In this document: piece by piece, positions 12,801 through 27,800 of the stretch
Numbering within the stretch: the first letter of the stretch is position 1
Layout of the letters: every line of letters begins with the position of its first letter
Source: Bombyx mori
Taxonomy: Eukaryota > Arthropoda > Insecta > Lepidoptera > Bombycidae
DNA: 64,000 nucleotides
NCBI RefSeq assembly: GCF_030269925.1
Contig: NC_085109.1
Coordinates: forward strand, 6,820,001 to 6,884,000
Reading direction: 5' to 3'
The notes under the pieces: generated by a model
Told to the model about the DNA's origin: nothing
The model's database searches: none
The model's input: only the letters and a program-made list of their open reading frames with translations
Translations under genes and position numbers: made by a program

Positions 12801-15800
12801 TCACTAAGATCTAGTGAATAATAACAAGAGTAACAAAATAATTCATCTTGGACTTAAAAAAATTTTAGTTTTTTTTAACTACTCTAGAATTAGGGGTTCG
12901 TTTCTGAAATTTCGGAAATTGCCTTTAGCCCATCCAGTGCTGCGACATTTACGCAATAAAATACTGCAATTATCTCGAGCGAAGAGTTAAATACAGCAAT
13001 TTCCGTTTCAATCTTTATCATGGATCTATTTTTATCGGAAACATTTTCCTTCGAAGCTATTATTTATTGATGTCCGCAAAAGCGGTTATTACCGCAGTTT
13101 TCTCTCGACTCTGAGATATTTTGAACACTCCTAAGCAGTAAATGTTTTGCCTCTAGAACGTTTTGGATTAATTCGTCCTGGTTTTTTGATCTAGTATCTA
13201 GATTCTAGTTACATATTCCCTTGTTCGTCCCGCAACCTATAGATTGTTAGAATGAGAGTATTATTTACCTTTTGCATAGACAGAGTGTGGTTGTAGGGCT
13301 TGTACGGTAACACTCGTGGTGTGAAGTTCGTCGGCTCGCAGCCGGAAGTGGAAGCACTCTGAGACTAAGCAGCTACCGTCATCAGTGACTTCCACAGCAG
13401 CCGTCCTCCTTGCTCGGACTCCGCGGCAAGCACGCTCTTGAGTTACACGTACTACCATCTCACGCTTGCTCGACGACGGATCCAGCTAGAGGGTAGTTTA
13501 ATATAAGTAATTTCTACGTTAAATTTCATGGTGTGTATGGTGTGTGATACGTAGTTGTGTATAGCTATGCTGTGCCTCTGGCCTTACCGATATCCCGAGT
13601 ACCGACAGCCAACCTCAATAAAGTCGACTGACTACGAAGTTCTGATCATTGTAAAAATGATAAAATTAATCGTCAATATTTCAATAGTATAAGTAGTATT
13701 ACACTTTATTTCATAAATTTTTATGCGATGTTTTCTTATAAGTGTATAATAATAATAAGTATATTTGAAAAAAGAGCGATTTTTTTTTATTGCTTAGATT
13801 GGTGGACGATCTCACGGCCCATCTTGCGTTAATTGGTTACCGGAGCCCATTGACATGTTTCTACATAACCTTTGAACACGTAACGTTTGATTTTTATCAC
13901 ACGATGTTATTCCTTCACCGTGGAAGTCAATCGTGAACATTTGTTAAGTACGTATTTCATTAGAAAAATTGGTACATGCTAGCGGGATTCCAACACCGTT
14001 ACATCGCAAGATACGAATGCATTGGACGTCTTATCCTTTAGGCCACGACGACTTCAAAATATACACAACAATTCATTGAATACGTCTCAATACTTCTGAT
14101 CCGTGAGTCATTCCCTAAGAATAGACAGTTAGCAAAGCTATTTAACTTGTAAATTGGAATTGACTGGCGGTTACTCGAACGTACAATTCTAAAGTGGTAT
14201 ATGTGAAACTTCCTCGAATTTATTACAGTTGCTACGACAACAAAGATACTATAAACTATTTTAAAGAGTTCGAAATGCAAAATTAAGAGTTTTTCAGTAA
14301 TTAGCTGGAGAATCGATAGCATTAATTCATTAAACGCAGATTTTCTATTTATAAGTAGCTTTACCTAAATAATTATTTTTAAATATTAAAAAAAATTAAT
14401 TACATTATGTATAACACCATCGTTTTACGGGTTTATAAATACACTAGCGACCCGCCCTCGCTTCGCTTCGGAAACATTAAAACACACATGAAACCAAAAA
14501 AAAAGAATTAAAAAAAAAAAAAAAAAAAGTAGCCTATGTTCATCAGGGACAATGTCGGCTTCTAATGGAAAAAGAATTTTTCAAATCGGTCCAGTAGTTT
14601 CGGAGCCTATTCGAAACAAACAAACAACCTTTTGGAACCTTTGGGTCTGCGGAGGGACTTCGGTTCCCTCTGTATTTTGTACCGAATGTTCCATGGGGAG
14701 TGCTCTGAGGAATTGTTCGAGATGATACCGGCATCTCGTTTTTACCATCGCACCGCCCGCCACCGGAGTAGAGTTCATCCATACTACCTGGAGCCACTGC
14801 GGGCATCGACAGTGCGTTTCCAGAGGTCTTTTCTGCCACGTACCATCCGGCTATGGAATGAGCTCCCCTCCACGGTGTTTCCCGAGCGCTATGACATGTC
14901 CTTCTTTAAAAGAGGCTTGTGGAGAGTATTAAGCGATAGGCAGCGGCTTGGCTCTGCCCCTGGCATTGCTGAAGTCCATGGGCGACGGTAACCACTCACC
15001 ATCAGGTGGGCCGTATGCTCGTCTGCCTACAAGGGCAATAAAAAAAAAAAAAAAAAAAAAAAAAAACAAACAAATCTTTCCTCTTTATAATATTAGTATA
15101 GATTATAAGTTGCGAAAAACAAAAAAAAAAAAAAAAAAACAAAAAAAAAAAAAAAAAAATTCAAATATTCATAACGGAAAACTCGTCTTCATTTTTAATA
15201 CGTATTGTTTTTTCTAATGGACTCGTTTTCTTGAATTTTCCCTGAATTTTTCGTAGCAAATAAAACATTGAGCTATTTCGAATGAGAAAAAATTATACTT
15301 TAACTGTATATTTGTGAATTTTCGAATACAAGTTATATTACATACGTACTATATCGATATTATAATAATATGGGAAAATGTAGGTATTCAGTGAGACTGA
15401 AGCAAGAAAGATTTTCCTTAAAACATTGTATTTTCCAGACAAAGGTCCATTACGAATATGAAAATTTAATTAAGTTATACTCGTAATGTAAATTTAAATG
15501 TTTTTTGTGTTACTTTAATTATTTCGAGTTCCCAAATCTCATCCTTGGAAATAAATATAAATGGAAATGTTTTTTACTTTTTTTTATAATATTTCCATAC
15601 ATTTGGTGATCTTTAGGGTCTGGTGTACTTTTTTTTTCTGAAAGAAGGATTACTGTTGGCCTGTTCCAGTTTTACTAGGACACCAGGACTGTGGTTTAGT
15701 TGACTATCGCACCATAGTAGGGGCGTTTAGGAGCTATATTTTTAGACTTCTTACTTTACTATACTAGTATCGGGGTTAAAGCCCTATTGAAATTACTTGA

Positions 15801-18800
15801 TGCCTACAGGTAACGTTAAGTAAATACATCTTAATAAATGTTCATCAATGAAGGTATTGGTTTCACTAGAATGAGACTAGTAACAATCAAATTACGTAAA
15901 TACTTGTAGATGGCGAAATTCACTTGGTGCTTTTCGTGAGCTGTGGTAGTCATTTAAAAGCCTAATGCATGTGCTTTAACGACGGTTTCAATTGAGTCCA
16001 AAGATTAAGATGTGCTGGCTAGAGTGTTATTGATGTCTATGAGTGTCAGTAACTATTCAAAATTAGGTAGGCCGTATGTTAGTCTACCTTCTAGACCTTT
16101 CTAGTCTACTCTAGTAGGCAATAATACTTAGCAGCTTAACATGAAACTCGCGCGCGAATTCAACTCCACTATATTCATAATGGCCTACTTCATTAACTAA
16201 GAAAGTGTTTACGACAAGTGAAAGCTTTTCAGAACATGCAAACTTTCTAACTGAGTTTGAAGCATACAAAGTTTCGGAATTAGCATAAGTTTTCTCAGAA
16301 TCTTGGTGCCGGTAAATTAAGATTTATTCGGCAATTGTACTACAAGCAATGGAAATGTGTTTTTTGATGGATTTTTTTTTTTTCCTACCTATGTTGATAG
16401 TTTTGAGAGGCTATTTCAGCGTAACCTTAACTAGTAGGTGAGCTCACGGGGCTTAAACCTGACGACGTTGCTAACACAAACCCTAGCAAGAGCCGTGCTT
16501 CGCAGAATTTACCACCATATCGGAAACGCGATCCACTGAGAAGATCCGGCCAGAATTACTGGTGGTAGGACCTCTTGTGAGTCCGCGCGGGTAGGTACCG
16601 CCCTGCCTATTTCTGCTGTGAAGCAGTAATGCGTTTCGATTTGAAGGGTGGGTAGATGTCTATGGGCTCCAGTAACCACTTAACACCAGGTGGGCTGTGA
16701 GCTCGTCCATCCACCTAAAAAAAAAAAGGGCGAGTCGACTGCTTTCCATTCTGTCCGCAGGATCGGGAATGTAGTTACCGGCGGCCACAATAAGAGGGTT
16801 CTCGTGTCGTGCCGCTTTCTCAAAATGTGGAAATCATATCAAAATTACTACGGAAAATTGTGCAATATATCTAAGTGACAAATATGAACTAAGGCTCTTG
16901 GTCATCATTTTATTACTTGATAGTATATATTAATACTTACTTTAAGCCCTCGCGCTTCGATGACGGTGACTGTGAGTCGATGAAGATTTTCATTGTATAG
17001 CAAAGACACCAGGATCTCACCAAGATCTGACGTTGGTTCTTGCAAGTCCTGCGCAACAGCAAAGTTGAAGTTATCACTCAATTATTGCTTCTTAAATTTA
17101 GCAGATCTAGATCTGGCTACTTTTGTATTCGAAAAATATTAATAAATAAATAACATCAGTAAAATTGTTATTTGGAGTTTCATATGACTTGTTATTAAAG
17201 TCGTCATATTAAAAATTATGGATTGCGTTGCGACCGCGCGAAAACGTTCCAGCCCGCATGGTCGTGTATGTAATGCATCGAAATTATGAAAAATGAGTTT
17301 CTATGTGATGTAGGTCACACGATTTAATGAATGTAAAAGGAATTTACATATTAACCTTTTCGATATCAAGCTTGTAGAATTGTGGTTCTTCGTCGGGTGT
17401 CACTCCGTCCAATTCGCTCAATGGGAGTATGATGTGTCCAATCAGCTGCTTTCCCTTCCCGACCCTACCCACATCAACTACTGATAGCTTCAAGGTGAGA
17501 GCGTCAATTTTGCCCGGCGGTATCTAAAACATAGACAACAGTCCCGTTGCTCCTCTAAACTTCATTTGCTTATTTACTAACTGTCTCACAGTTATTTACT
17601 AACTGTCTCACAGTTAGTAAATAATTTGTGCACTACCTATGTAAATTAACTTTGCAATTCGTTAAAGCTGACGAGCTCAAGTTTCACTAATTGCAAGGGG
17701 TTAGTGAAGCTCATGGAAACTTAAATTTTAATGCACATCCAAAGTTGACATGACGCTTAAGGTATAGCTAAGGTAAAACTGAGGTAATATAAGGTAAATC
17801 TACTCGTAACATCTCCATTTATATCGAAACACGTCAGTTTTTTACTGCAGGAATACATTTTTATATTGTTTTAATGGATGGACCAGTTCACGGCCTCCAT
17901 AGTGTTAAGTAGTTATCGGAGCCCATAGACATCTACAAGGTAAATGCAGTCACCCACCTTGAAACATAAGTTCCAAGGTCATAGTTTTTACAGTACAACG
18001 ACTGCGCCTTTCTTCAAATCGAAGTGCATTACTGCTTCACGGCAGAAATAGACAGGGTGGTGATACCTACCCGTGCGAGTACATAACACGTCTTAAGACC
18101 TTTTAAAATCTTAATGACAAACAGAGGTAGTACATAAAGAATAATTATCCTTTAATAAATCATTTTGCGGTAGGCAGCGGCTTTGCTCTGCCCTTGGCAT
18201 TGCTGAAGTCCATGGGCGACGGTAACCACTCACCATCAGGTGGGCCGTATGCTCGTCTGCCTAAAAGGCAATAAAAAAAAATAAAGAAAAAAAAATGTAA
18301 AGATGAATTTAACCGTATTTTTTACGTATTAAAAGACTATGAATACTTTTACAAGGCTCCATAGGCTACATAGGCTCCACTATCACCAACGCTGGAGGCT
18401 GCGAAGATGAGATCCGAAGACGTTGCGCCGTGACAAGATCCTCAGTTGAGAGGCTAACAAAGATTTGGAGAGACCGCAGAATAACCAAAAATACAAAAGT
18501 TCGGTTGATGAGATGCCTGGTCTTTCCAATCTTTCTGTATGGGGCTGAGACGTGGACGCTGAGGATGCAAGACCGTCGTAAGATCGACGCACTAGAAATG
18601 TGGTGTTGGAGACGTCTCCTCAGAATTCCGTGGACCGCGCACCGTACCAACATTTCGATCCTGAAAGAGCTCAACATCAAGGAGAGACTATCGTCAACAG
18701 TCCAATTACGAATCCTCAAATTCTTCGGGCACATCACTCGTAATGAGGACTCCATTGAGCGGTTGGTGGTGCAAGGGAAAGTCGAGGGCAAAAGATCTCG

Positions 18801-21800
18801 CGGACGATCTCCAACACGATGGACCGACCTCATAAAATCTGTTACTCACTCCAACATAAATGCTTGCTCTCACTCTGCGAAACATCGTGCCACATGGCGT
18901 CGCATCGCGAGAGCATCGGTATCGCAGGATCCGACTGATGCATGACCACGACCACTCTGTCAAGAGTGTACGAATAGGAAGAAAGAACTTTTACAAGAGA
19001 ATTTTGTCATATACAAGATAGTTTAAATGCTAGGGTATAATCGATGCCTCCAATGAACACTACTCTAACTCAAAATTTTGAAATTTTGGTTTTCCACGCA
19101 AATCGCTTCACTATGTTACAAGTATTACAATTAATCATTATTGATGGGGTTCGAAGCAAGAGTAAATCAGCTAGTTACACAAAAAAAAAAACATAAATAT
19201 ATCTGCAATAATAAAGATTTTACCAGCTTTTTTCGTTTAAACGCTCCTCCTGTAAATCTACGAATTTGGAGTTAGCGTAGTGTTCATTGGAGGCATCATA
19301 TATCATGATTGAAATTCAAATGAACAAGTTCTACAGTTAATATCACTACAGAATCTCGAGAGGAAACTTCAACGTATGTAACTTGATTGCGATGGTACAT
19401 TACTCAAACACATCCAAAGTCATAAACTGAACAATTTTAAGGTTAGGTAAAAGGTTTATGAGCAAAAGTTATTGAGATTTACCTAATCCTCAACTTGGGA
19501 GTATCCTAACGTACTACCTTCTGAAATCAGAACCCCTGGGATTTAAAACTGTACGTGGGTTCATTTGAAGATATTAGAGACGTATTTCGGAGTACATTGC
19601 GGAAGATTACATTACGTTTGATAGATGAGCTTTTCTTGAAATGCACTTATGAGTTTTCGTATTGTGATCAATCATGTGACATTCACGCCGAAATAAGTCA
19701 TAAGGGAATAATGTCGTCGAACGTTTTGGAAAAAAAAGCAGTTATTAGCTAAGCTAACGATAAGCAGTTGCAGTTTTAGTAAAATCATTCGGTTATAATT
19801 AGATTAACTCTGAGCTGTGGTGTAACGTATTGGCATTAACCCCTGGCATTGCTGACGTTCATGAGTAATGATAACCACTCACCATCAAGTAAGCCGTATG
19901 CTCGCCAGCCTATAGGGATAATTAAAAAAACCTATGTACAAGAAACAAAACTTTAAGCAAATGCTTGCAACCGGCTCATTTATATAGAAACAGTAAATAA
20001 GATATTCGATCTATTGTCAAGATAATAATGATTTCATTAACAATTAATACCCGTATCACGAATTAAGAGTAAATGAATGAATAAATGAAGTTTGCATTAA
20101 AGGGATCACGCCATAGAATTTGCGTCTGTGCTTTTTTTGTTTGAAATATTACTGGTGGCTCGGAGGCCTTTCCAGTTTAACCAGGAGAGGTGGACGAGCG
20201 AGGGCTCAGCCAGGAGGGGTGGGATTTGCTAACAGCTACCCGAGCGCATCGAAAGGAGACCTAACAATGCAAGAGTAGCTGCTTCGCGAATGAATTTCGG
20301 ATCGGAATCGCGACCCGCTCAGAAGATCCGGCGAGAAGCTCAATGGGCTGATGTGTAGGTTAGGTTGCACGTCGAACTCTTTGCCGAGTTCGACGAGTAG
20401 GGTTACCGGGGTTTCTAATCCTAGTGTTAAGAGCTAAAGGCGTATAATGCATTACTCCTGTGCTATGTGTGCTGAAAAAGTTTCCGAAACAAGAAATATA
20501 CTTAATATAATTCACTGACACATTAATCACAAAGAAACTGAACCCAACCGGGAATTGAACGTAGATATAACACAATGTGATCCAAAAGAACTCTGCCAAG
20601 AAGGCGATCGCAAACCGAATGATAAACGTTAAGGATATTTTACAAATCCCTCAAACACAGAAGACCTTTGTTATTAAGCGTCGACTTACTTGGTAAACAA
20701 AAGTTTCGTCGTAGAAAGGATTGCAGGTTTTCTTCTTTTGTTTCGTTTGCAAAACACGCCTTTCGTCGGGCATCAGTTGAATCCTAAAAAACACAACTCG
20801 GTATAAAACTGGCTTGAAATGTTTGAAACGCCGCCAATTTCGTTAGCTGTTTACGGCTCGCTTTTGTTCGGTTTTTCCGAGTGAATGTGTTTGAGTAGGC
20901 GTTTTGTGATCATAAAAGGAAACCTTTATAACGTGTTTGAAATAACGTGTTTCTTTGTCGTGTTTATTTAATTCAATTCTTTTCTACTCACCGACTGCAC
21001 AAATTAAGAAAACAATAAAATTTTATTTGCAACTAGCTGACCCGGCAGACTTCGTAGTGCCACAATCGATAAATAAAAGACCTAAACTTTTGTATAAAAT
21101 AAACTTAAAACAAACAAAAGGAAACCGTCCGACGGGGCACACATCAAAGGAAAAACAAAATTGTTATTTTTATTTAATTCCGAGCATTTTCATATTTATC
21201 TACACCTTTTAAACCTTTTCTGGACTTCCACAAATAATTCAAGACCAAGATTAGCCAAATCGGTCCAGTCGTTCTCGAGTTTTAGCGAGACTAACGAACA
21301 GCAATTCATTTTTAGGTATAATAGATAGATAGATGACGCAAAACACGTCTATGTTGGAATAACTGTTCTGTTGGAATAACTTTCAAACTTTAATAAATTG
21401 GGTGTGTTGACAAAATTATATTAATATCACTCACTTGATGTAAGGATCGCATGCGTTAGCCAGGGCCGGTGTACGTGAGGGCAGATGCTTAGCTTTTATG
21501 ATATGCACTTGTAGTCTTTCAGTGGCTGCTTCGTACTTCAACGTGAACCACACGCGACCCTAGGGAAATTAAAATGTAAAGTATATTAGGGCTGGACGTG
21601 CTTCGTATCATTGACACTTTATGATTTGTGTGTGATTTATTGTCGTTCCGATCGGCATGCGTAGGTGTTGCTGTCCAATTAACGCTTTATGTGTTTACGA
21701 AAGTCAACATTCAAATACATCGACAGAATTAACGTTTCAAAAAAATACAAAAAAGAAAAACAGTTCTTCGATCCTCTTATATATGGTTCAAAATTTCTTG

Positions 21801-24800
21801 AGAAGCTTTTTACTTTGAAACTGTCATTGTTTTTAATCAGCGTACCAGAGTCGATTTATCATCATCATCTGCCTAAGTTATACCACAGTGAAATTCCGGC
21901 GGTCATTTTTTCATTTACGAGTATCATCCGAGATTCTAGAGTTAACTTCTCTCCAAGGTGATTTCTGAGTTCTAGGTTTTTTTCTGAATTTCGTCCATAA
22001 AGTCAAGAATCGGTCTTCGAATTATTTAAATTTGAAGATGCGTTCTCTTTTTTCGTTGGGCCAATATTATGATTATAGATACCTACCTATATGTAATTGT
22101 ATTTTTTTCTCAAGCAAAAAATAATAATAATTTTGGAATAGCTACTATTGCTAAAGTTATAAACAAATAAATTAATAATTACATTATTTAGAAAGTTTTC
22201 CTTTTCTCCAAACTTTTTTAAAGGACTAAAGTTGTAAATTTTAATAAGACTGTAATGAAGCATAATAATTAATTGTAATGAGAAAAATAAACTCAAAATA
22301 AGATAAATTTTGTTGTGCTTAATTTGACCAAAAGCTATTCAAGTAATGAAGACTCAAAATAACTTGTGATGTATCACATTAAACAGGAGTTATTTTCCGA
22401 CAGAACTTAATCTATACTAATATTATAAAGAGGAAAGATTTGTTTGTTTGTTTCGAATAGGCTCCGGAACTACTGGACCGATTTGAAAAATTATTTTTCC
22501 ATTAGAAGCCGATATTGTCCCTGATGAACATAGGCTACATTTTTTTTTTTTTTTTTTTTTGGTTCATGTGTGTTTTAACATTTCCGAAGCGAAGCGAGGG
22601 CGGGTCGCTAGTTTCATTAATAAATGAGTAACGTGACGAGTAGAATTGTTTAATTCAATATACATGAGATTTAGGAAGGCTTTTAACAGAACATCCTACG
22701 TTAAAAGTCTCCGAGGAGAATTATGCCTGCTCTTTACTCCGATATAATTGTGAGAAATAACTCAACATTCTGTGGAAACTGTCTAAAACCCAGCGTTATT
22801 CGCTTTTTGAATGTTCGGTGAAGTCTAAATTGGATTATGCGAAGCTTATTATTTAAATATTTTTAATTAGCAAAACCCGCAACGTCTCGCTGTATCTGTT
22901 GGTAAATATATGAGCTATACTTATTTATTTGAAACATCCAATATCGAATTTTGATAGTAATACAACATAAAGTTTACCTGAAATATCAAGAAAATTTGTT
23001 TAAAGGAATCGCGCAATCACCCGATCAGAAAAAGACGCGATAATCTTACATAAATCACACAAACAAAGCTACATATTTCACGACTATTATTTTAACATTT
23101 TTGTTGAGCATTGGTAGAAGCTGTGTGTAAAATTAGTTTTACGTATGACCATAAACTTCTAAATTGCTACTTTGAAACTAAAGTCAATGGAGTAGACGTG
23201 TTAGTTATTTTCATTTTCTCACATTTAAATTAAGAAAAAAATACTAAATAGGCTGTCAATGGTTTTTAGTGTTCTTAATGGTATTTTGAAAATAAGAATA
23301 CAGATTTCTAAATTTATTTTTTGTAGTTGTTAGTTGTTACTCTGTAGTTCATCGTATGTTGTTACTGGTTCATAGATATTACTACGTAATTGCTGTCACG
23401 CACCTTAAAACATGAATTCAAAGTCTGGAGCGTATTGTATACTGGTTATTTGAACCATTGAATCCGACCACATAACTTCGCTAAGTAATTTAAAAAAACG
23501 AATATCTATTAAGCAAAAAATAAGGATCAAAATCCATTGAAACACAAAAAGCTGTACTGGAATATTCATCGATTTATATAAATACCGCTCCGAATGACAT
23601 TTCCCTGCAATGAATTATAAAGCTGTAAGTTAAAGTTTAGACTTCATCATAAAATAAGGCATGCAAACAATCTAACAAAAGTCGTGAAGTCACTAAATCA
23701 AGCAACAATGAATATTTATGAAGTTCGCGAATTGTTTACTAAAGTAATATTTTTACATAAGTATTATCGGGAATTTTTTATGACAGGAACGGAAGACCTA
23801 CATATTATGAAGGTCGGTAAATAATAAACAATTAAAAATTGTCCTTTATAGTAATTATTATTCTTTTAATTGTAGGATACGATAGCTTTTGAGTTACAAT
23901 TACAAATAATTACATAAATGATTCACGTGTTGATTAATGCTGCTTTTTGTATAAATGAATTTACCATCGCACCTATTATGGTTGTGTATTTTTTACTGTC
24001 CTTGTAGGCAGACCAGCATACGGCCCAACTAATGGTGAGTGGTTACCGTGGCTCATGGATGTCAGCAATGCCAGGGGCAGAGCCAAGCTGGTGCCTACCC
24101 TTAAGTACTATGGAAATTTCATAGTACTCGAGAAACACCGTAGAGGGTAGCTCATTCCAAAGCCGGATGATACATGACACAAATATCTGGAAACGCACTG
24201 TGGATGAACGTAGGGGTTCCAGGTAGTATGGATGAACTCTACTCCGGTAGCGGGCGGTGCGATGGTAATGGATGCCGGATATTATTCTTTTTTTTTAATT
24301 ATATTTATCATTCTAATGGAAACTCACCACATGCCCCTCAGGCCACATAAAATCTTCGTCCAGACAATCTGACTTGTACAGTGCCGGGTCCAGAACTCCA
24401 AGGTCCGCTGTATTAGCTGCAACAATAAAATTTATGTGCACTCCGAGTTATTATTCATTAATTGAATTTATTTTATTATGGATTTCTTTTATTTACACAC
24501 GTCAGATTTGCTGCGCGCTTTCGCTCGTGTTGAAATTGTGATTGAGAGTGAACGAAACACGGTGCTTTCGCCCTATTTAAAGAATTGCTTTGTATCACTC
24601 AGTCTCTAGTCTTAAGGTATGCCTATTTCTGCCGTGAAGCAGTAATGCGTTTCGGTTTGAAGGGTAGGGCAGCCGTTGTAACTATACTGAGGCCTTAGGA
24701 CTCATAACTCAATGTAAGTGGTGCATATACGTTATAGATGTCTATGGGCTCCAGTAACCACTTAACACCAGGTGGGCTGTGAGCTTGTCCACCCGTCTAA

Positions 24801-27800
24801 GCAATAAAAAAAGAAAAAAGTTGGTTTGTAGATCCGATGGTAAGGAAAATCATATACTATCTAAGACGCAGTCGTGTTTATCACGGCAAATATACGCAGC
24901 GTAACACGGATAATGTTATTTTCCATAATAAAAAAATTCCGTGCTATAATTTGGTATAATAAATTTCTTTGTCTGAAATTTCATCCGAATCCCTTTACCT
25001 ATTTCAGCATGATTGATTTACAATAACTTATCACATCACATTTTCACATTTATAATATTAGTTTAGATAACATAAAAGTTCGTTTAAAAAGATGATTGGC
25101 GATAGCTACGACAGACAATAAATAATGCTTAAATTAGACGCAAATACGGCAAGGTCAAAGGGAAAAAATATCAATCCAAAAACATTTTCTTTTTCAATTT
25201 TCCTACCTAATACTCTGAAAGAGATTATGTTTAGGTAAAAGAAAACTGTTAAATATAATCTAGATCCGTGACCAAGAGTGTCAGTAAATAAATGACGAAG
25301 TTCCAAAGTAGGTAACAAAGTTTTCATACGTTACCTAATCTATCTCTTTGTTAGCCTTCATGTCATGACCTTATTTGTTAAGCTAATGCTTCAAGAATAT
25401 GTTGTAACACATCACACGATTTATGTGGCCATATCGTGGTTGGAAAGAAAAATATTCCATAGCATTAATGTTTTGTGACACTCTTTCTTAGACATCAAAT
25501 ATCATCGCTTTTATCAGTCGAGTTTGTGGTTTCATGTTAAGGAATATGTAATATAACGTTCATTGATATGTTTAATATAATATTTTTTGTGAGTATGTCG
25601 ATAGATTATATTGTAACCAGTAAAATAGTATTCAGAAAGAGAACTTACTATGTACAACATAATGTAATGTTTACAACGAATCATTAAGACTAAAATAACA
25701 GCATTTGAGTCGTATATTATCAAAGGTGGCAATCTGTGTATTTGGACAAAAAAATGTTATTGATATGGCGATACAGATTGATTTGAATATAATCGTCTCT
25801 TTCAAAGAATACGGTTCAAAACCTGCATTAAATAAAGTATTAACTTAACCTGTTATTTATCTAAGATGTCGTTCAGAAGAGTTTTGTGACTGCCAATGGA
25901 ATACAAAGTCAATAATTCGTTTTTCTGATTTACCAATAATTGTCCAAAAGTCACATTGCCGGCTTTGATAATAGTCGACTCATTTTTTAAATGTATAAAC
26001 CATATATTTATTTTGTACGATTATAACAAAATACCAATCCTACTAATATTATAAACGCGAAAGTTTGTAAGAACGTATGTTTGTTACTCTTCCACGCAAA
26101 AAATACTGAATGAATTTTTATGAAACTTAACAATAATATGCCTTACACATCAGATTCAGAATACATAGGCTATATTTATAAAGATATAGTGTGAATTACC
26201 CAAAATATAACGATAAATGTCAAATAAGTAGAAAAAATCTGCCTTCTGGGAGCTATTCTGGCGTGTGCTGCAAAAACCGTAGTAGTTACACGTATATAAT
26301 ATAAAATGGAAATGTTTATCTTAAATAGCTCTACAAAAAATCCCGCGACAGCATATTTCTGTTTTGTGTGTAAGCAATTATCCCCAAAATACAGAACCAT
26401 GAATATAAGAAGAGGAAAGATTCGTTTTTTTTGTTTGTTAATGTCAGAACTAGTTTTTTTTTAATATTGCTTAGATGGATGGATGAGCTCACTGCCCACT
26501 TGGTGTTAAGTGGTTACTGGAGCCCATAGACATCTACAACGTAAATGCGCCACCCACCTTGAGATATAAGTTCTAAGGTCTCAAGTATAGTTACAACGGC
26601 TGCCCCACCCTTCAAACCGAAACGCATTACTGCTTCACGGCAGAAATAGGCAGGGTGGTGGTACCTACAAGCGCGGACTCTCAAGAGATCCTACCACCGG
26701 TAAAAGAAAAGAACATTTAAAAGAAAATTCAATAAGATCAATAATTAATTACAGCGGGTCGCTTTATATAAAAGTCAAACGACGCACTCTCAGAATATAA
26801 ATACGTATTTTGAGAATACGTAAATTTTTACAAACAGTTTATATATCTAATGAAATTTCATTAATAAAAACACAACTAAAAAACAAATTTTATTAGAAAA
26901 CAAGTTTAGTTTGAACTAATGTCTCTTGGGTCTGCCTGATAAGACTTCGACCATTTTTCGCGTCCACTAAGCTCCTTTGATATGTGTCGAATTGTCTCAG
27001 ACCGTGTTTCGCGTAAAGTTCCAGCTTATACTTACGTTTTTTTTTATTCCTACCTACGTTCCGCAGGAACAATGGCTCTCCGACGGCTATCCTGCAGAAT
27101 CGGGATTGAATAACCTGAAGGGGCATCAAGTTGGTGCGGGCCGCGTGAGCGAACACTACGCTTGCATACGCCATGACGGGGCGTATGCAAGTTTTGTAGA
27201 GATTTACCTTATTACGGAGGGACAGTTTGCTTTGCTTGCAAAGCATAGGGTACAGACAACCTAATATGAAGGCGGCACGGTCGCGTACCGTTTTAATATG
27301 GGAACGGAATGTCATCCCTCTGTCGAGGGTGACGCCTAGGTATTTGACCTGCGGGCCCCCGGGATGGGCTGGCCAAAGAGAGTGACGGGGCTAACGGCGG
27401 AGGTGTTAACGCGTCTGTTAGGGAGTGGGATGCTCGAAGTGGTTTTTTTTATGACTGAAGGATTACTTGTGGCCCGGAGGCCTTTCCAGTTTCACCAGGA
27501 CAGGTGGGCGAGCAAAGGCTCAGCCAGGAGGGGTGGGATTTGCTAACAGCCACCAGAGCGCCTCCGAAGGAGACCTAACAACTCAAGAGTAGCTGCTTCG
27601 CGAATGAATCTACTACCGGATCGGAATCGCGACCCGCTGAGAAGATCCGGCGAGAAACTCAGCGAGCTGATTCATGGGTTAGGTTGCACGGCGAACTCTT
27701 TGTCGAGTTCGACGAGTACGGTTACCGAGGTCCCTAAGCCTGCTCCTAGAGCTGAAGGTGTCTAGTGCAAAGGTTATTGGATCTGATGGATCCGTAAGGA

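Noticed and set aside
14948..15217. Plus-strand 89-codon lysine-rich frame
   Set aside because: Reads through LINE tail poly(A) and A-rich sequence.
18366..18963. Minus-strand frames of 155 and 85 codons
   Set aside because: Antisense to the endonuclease-RT fragment.
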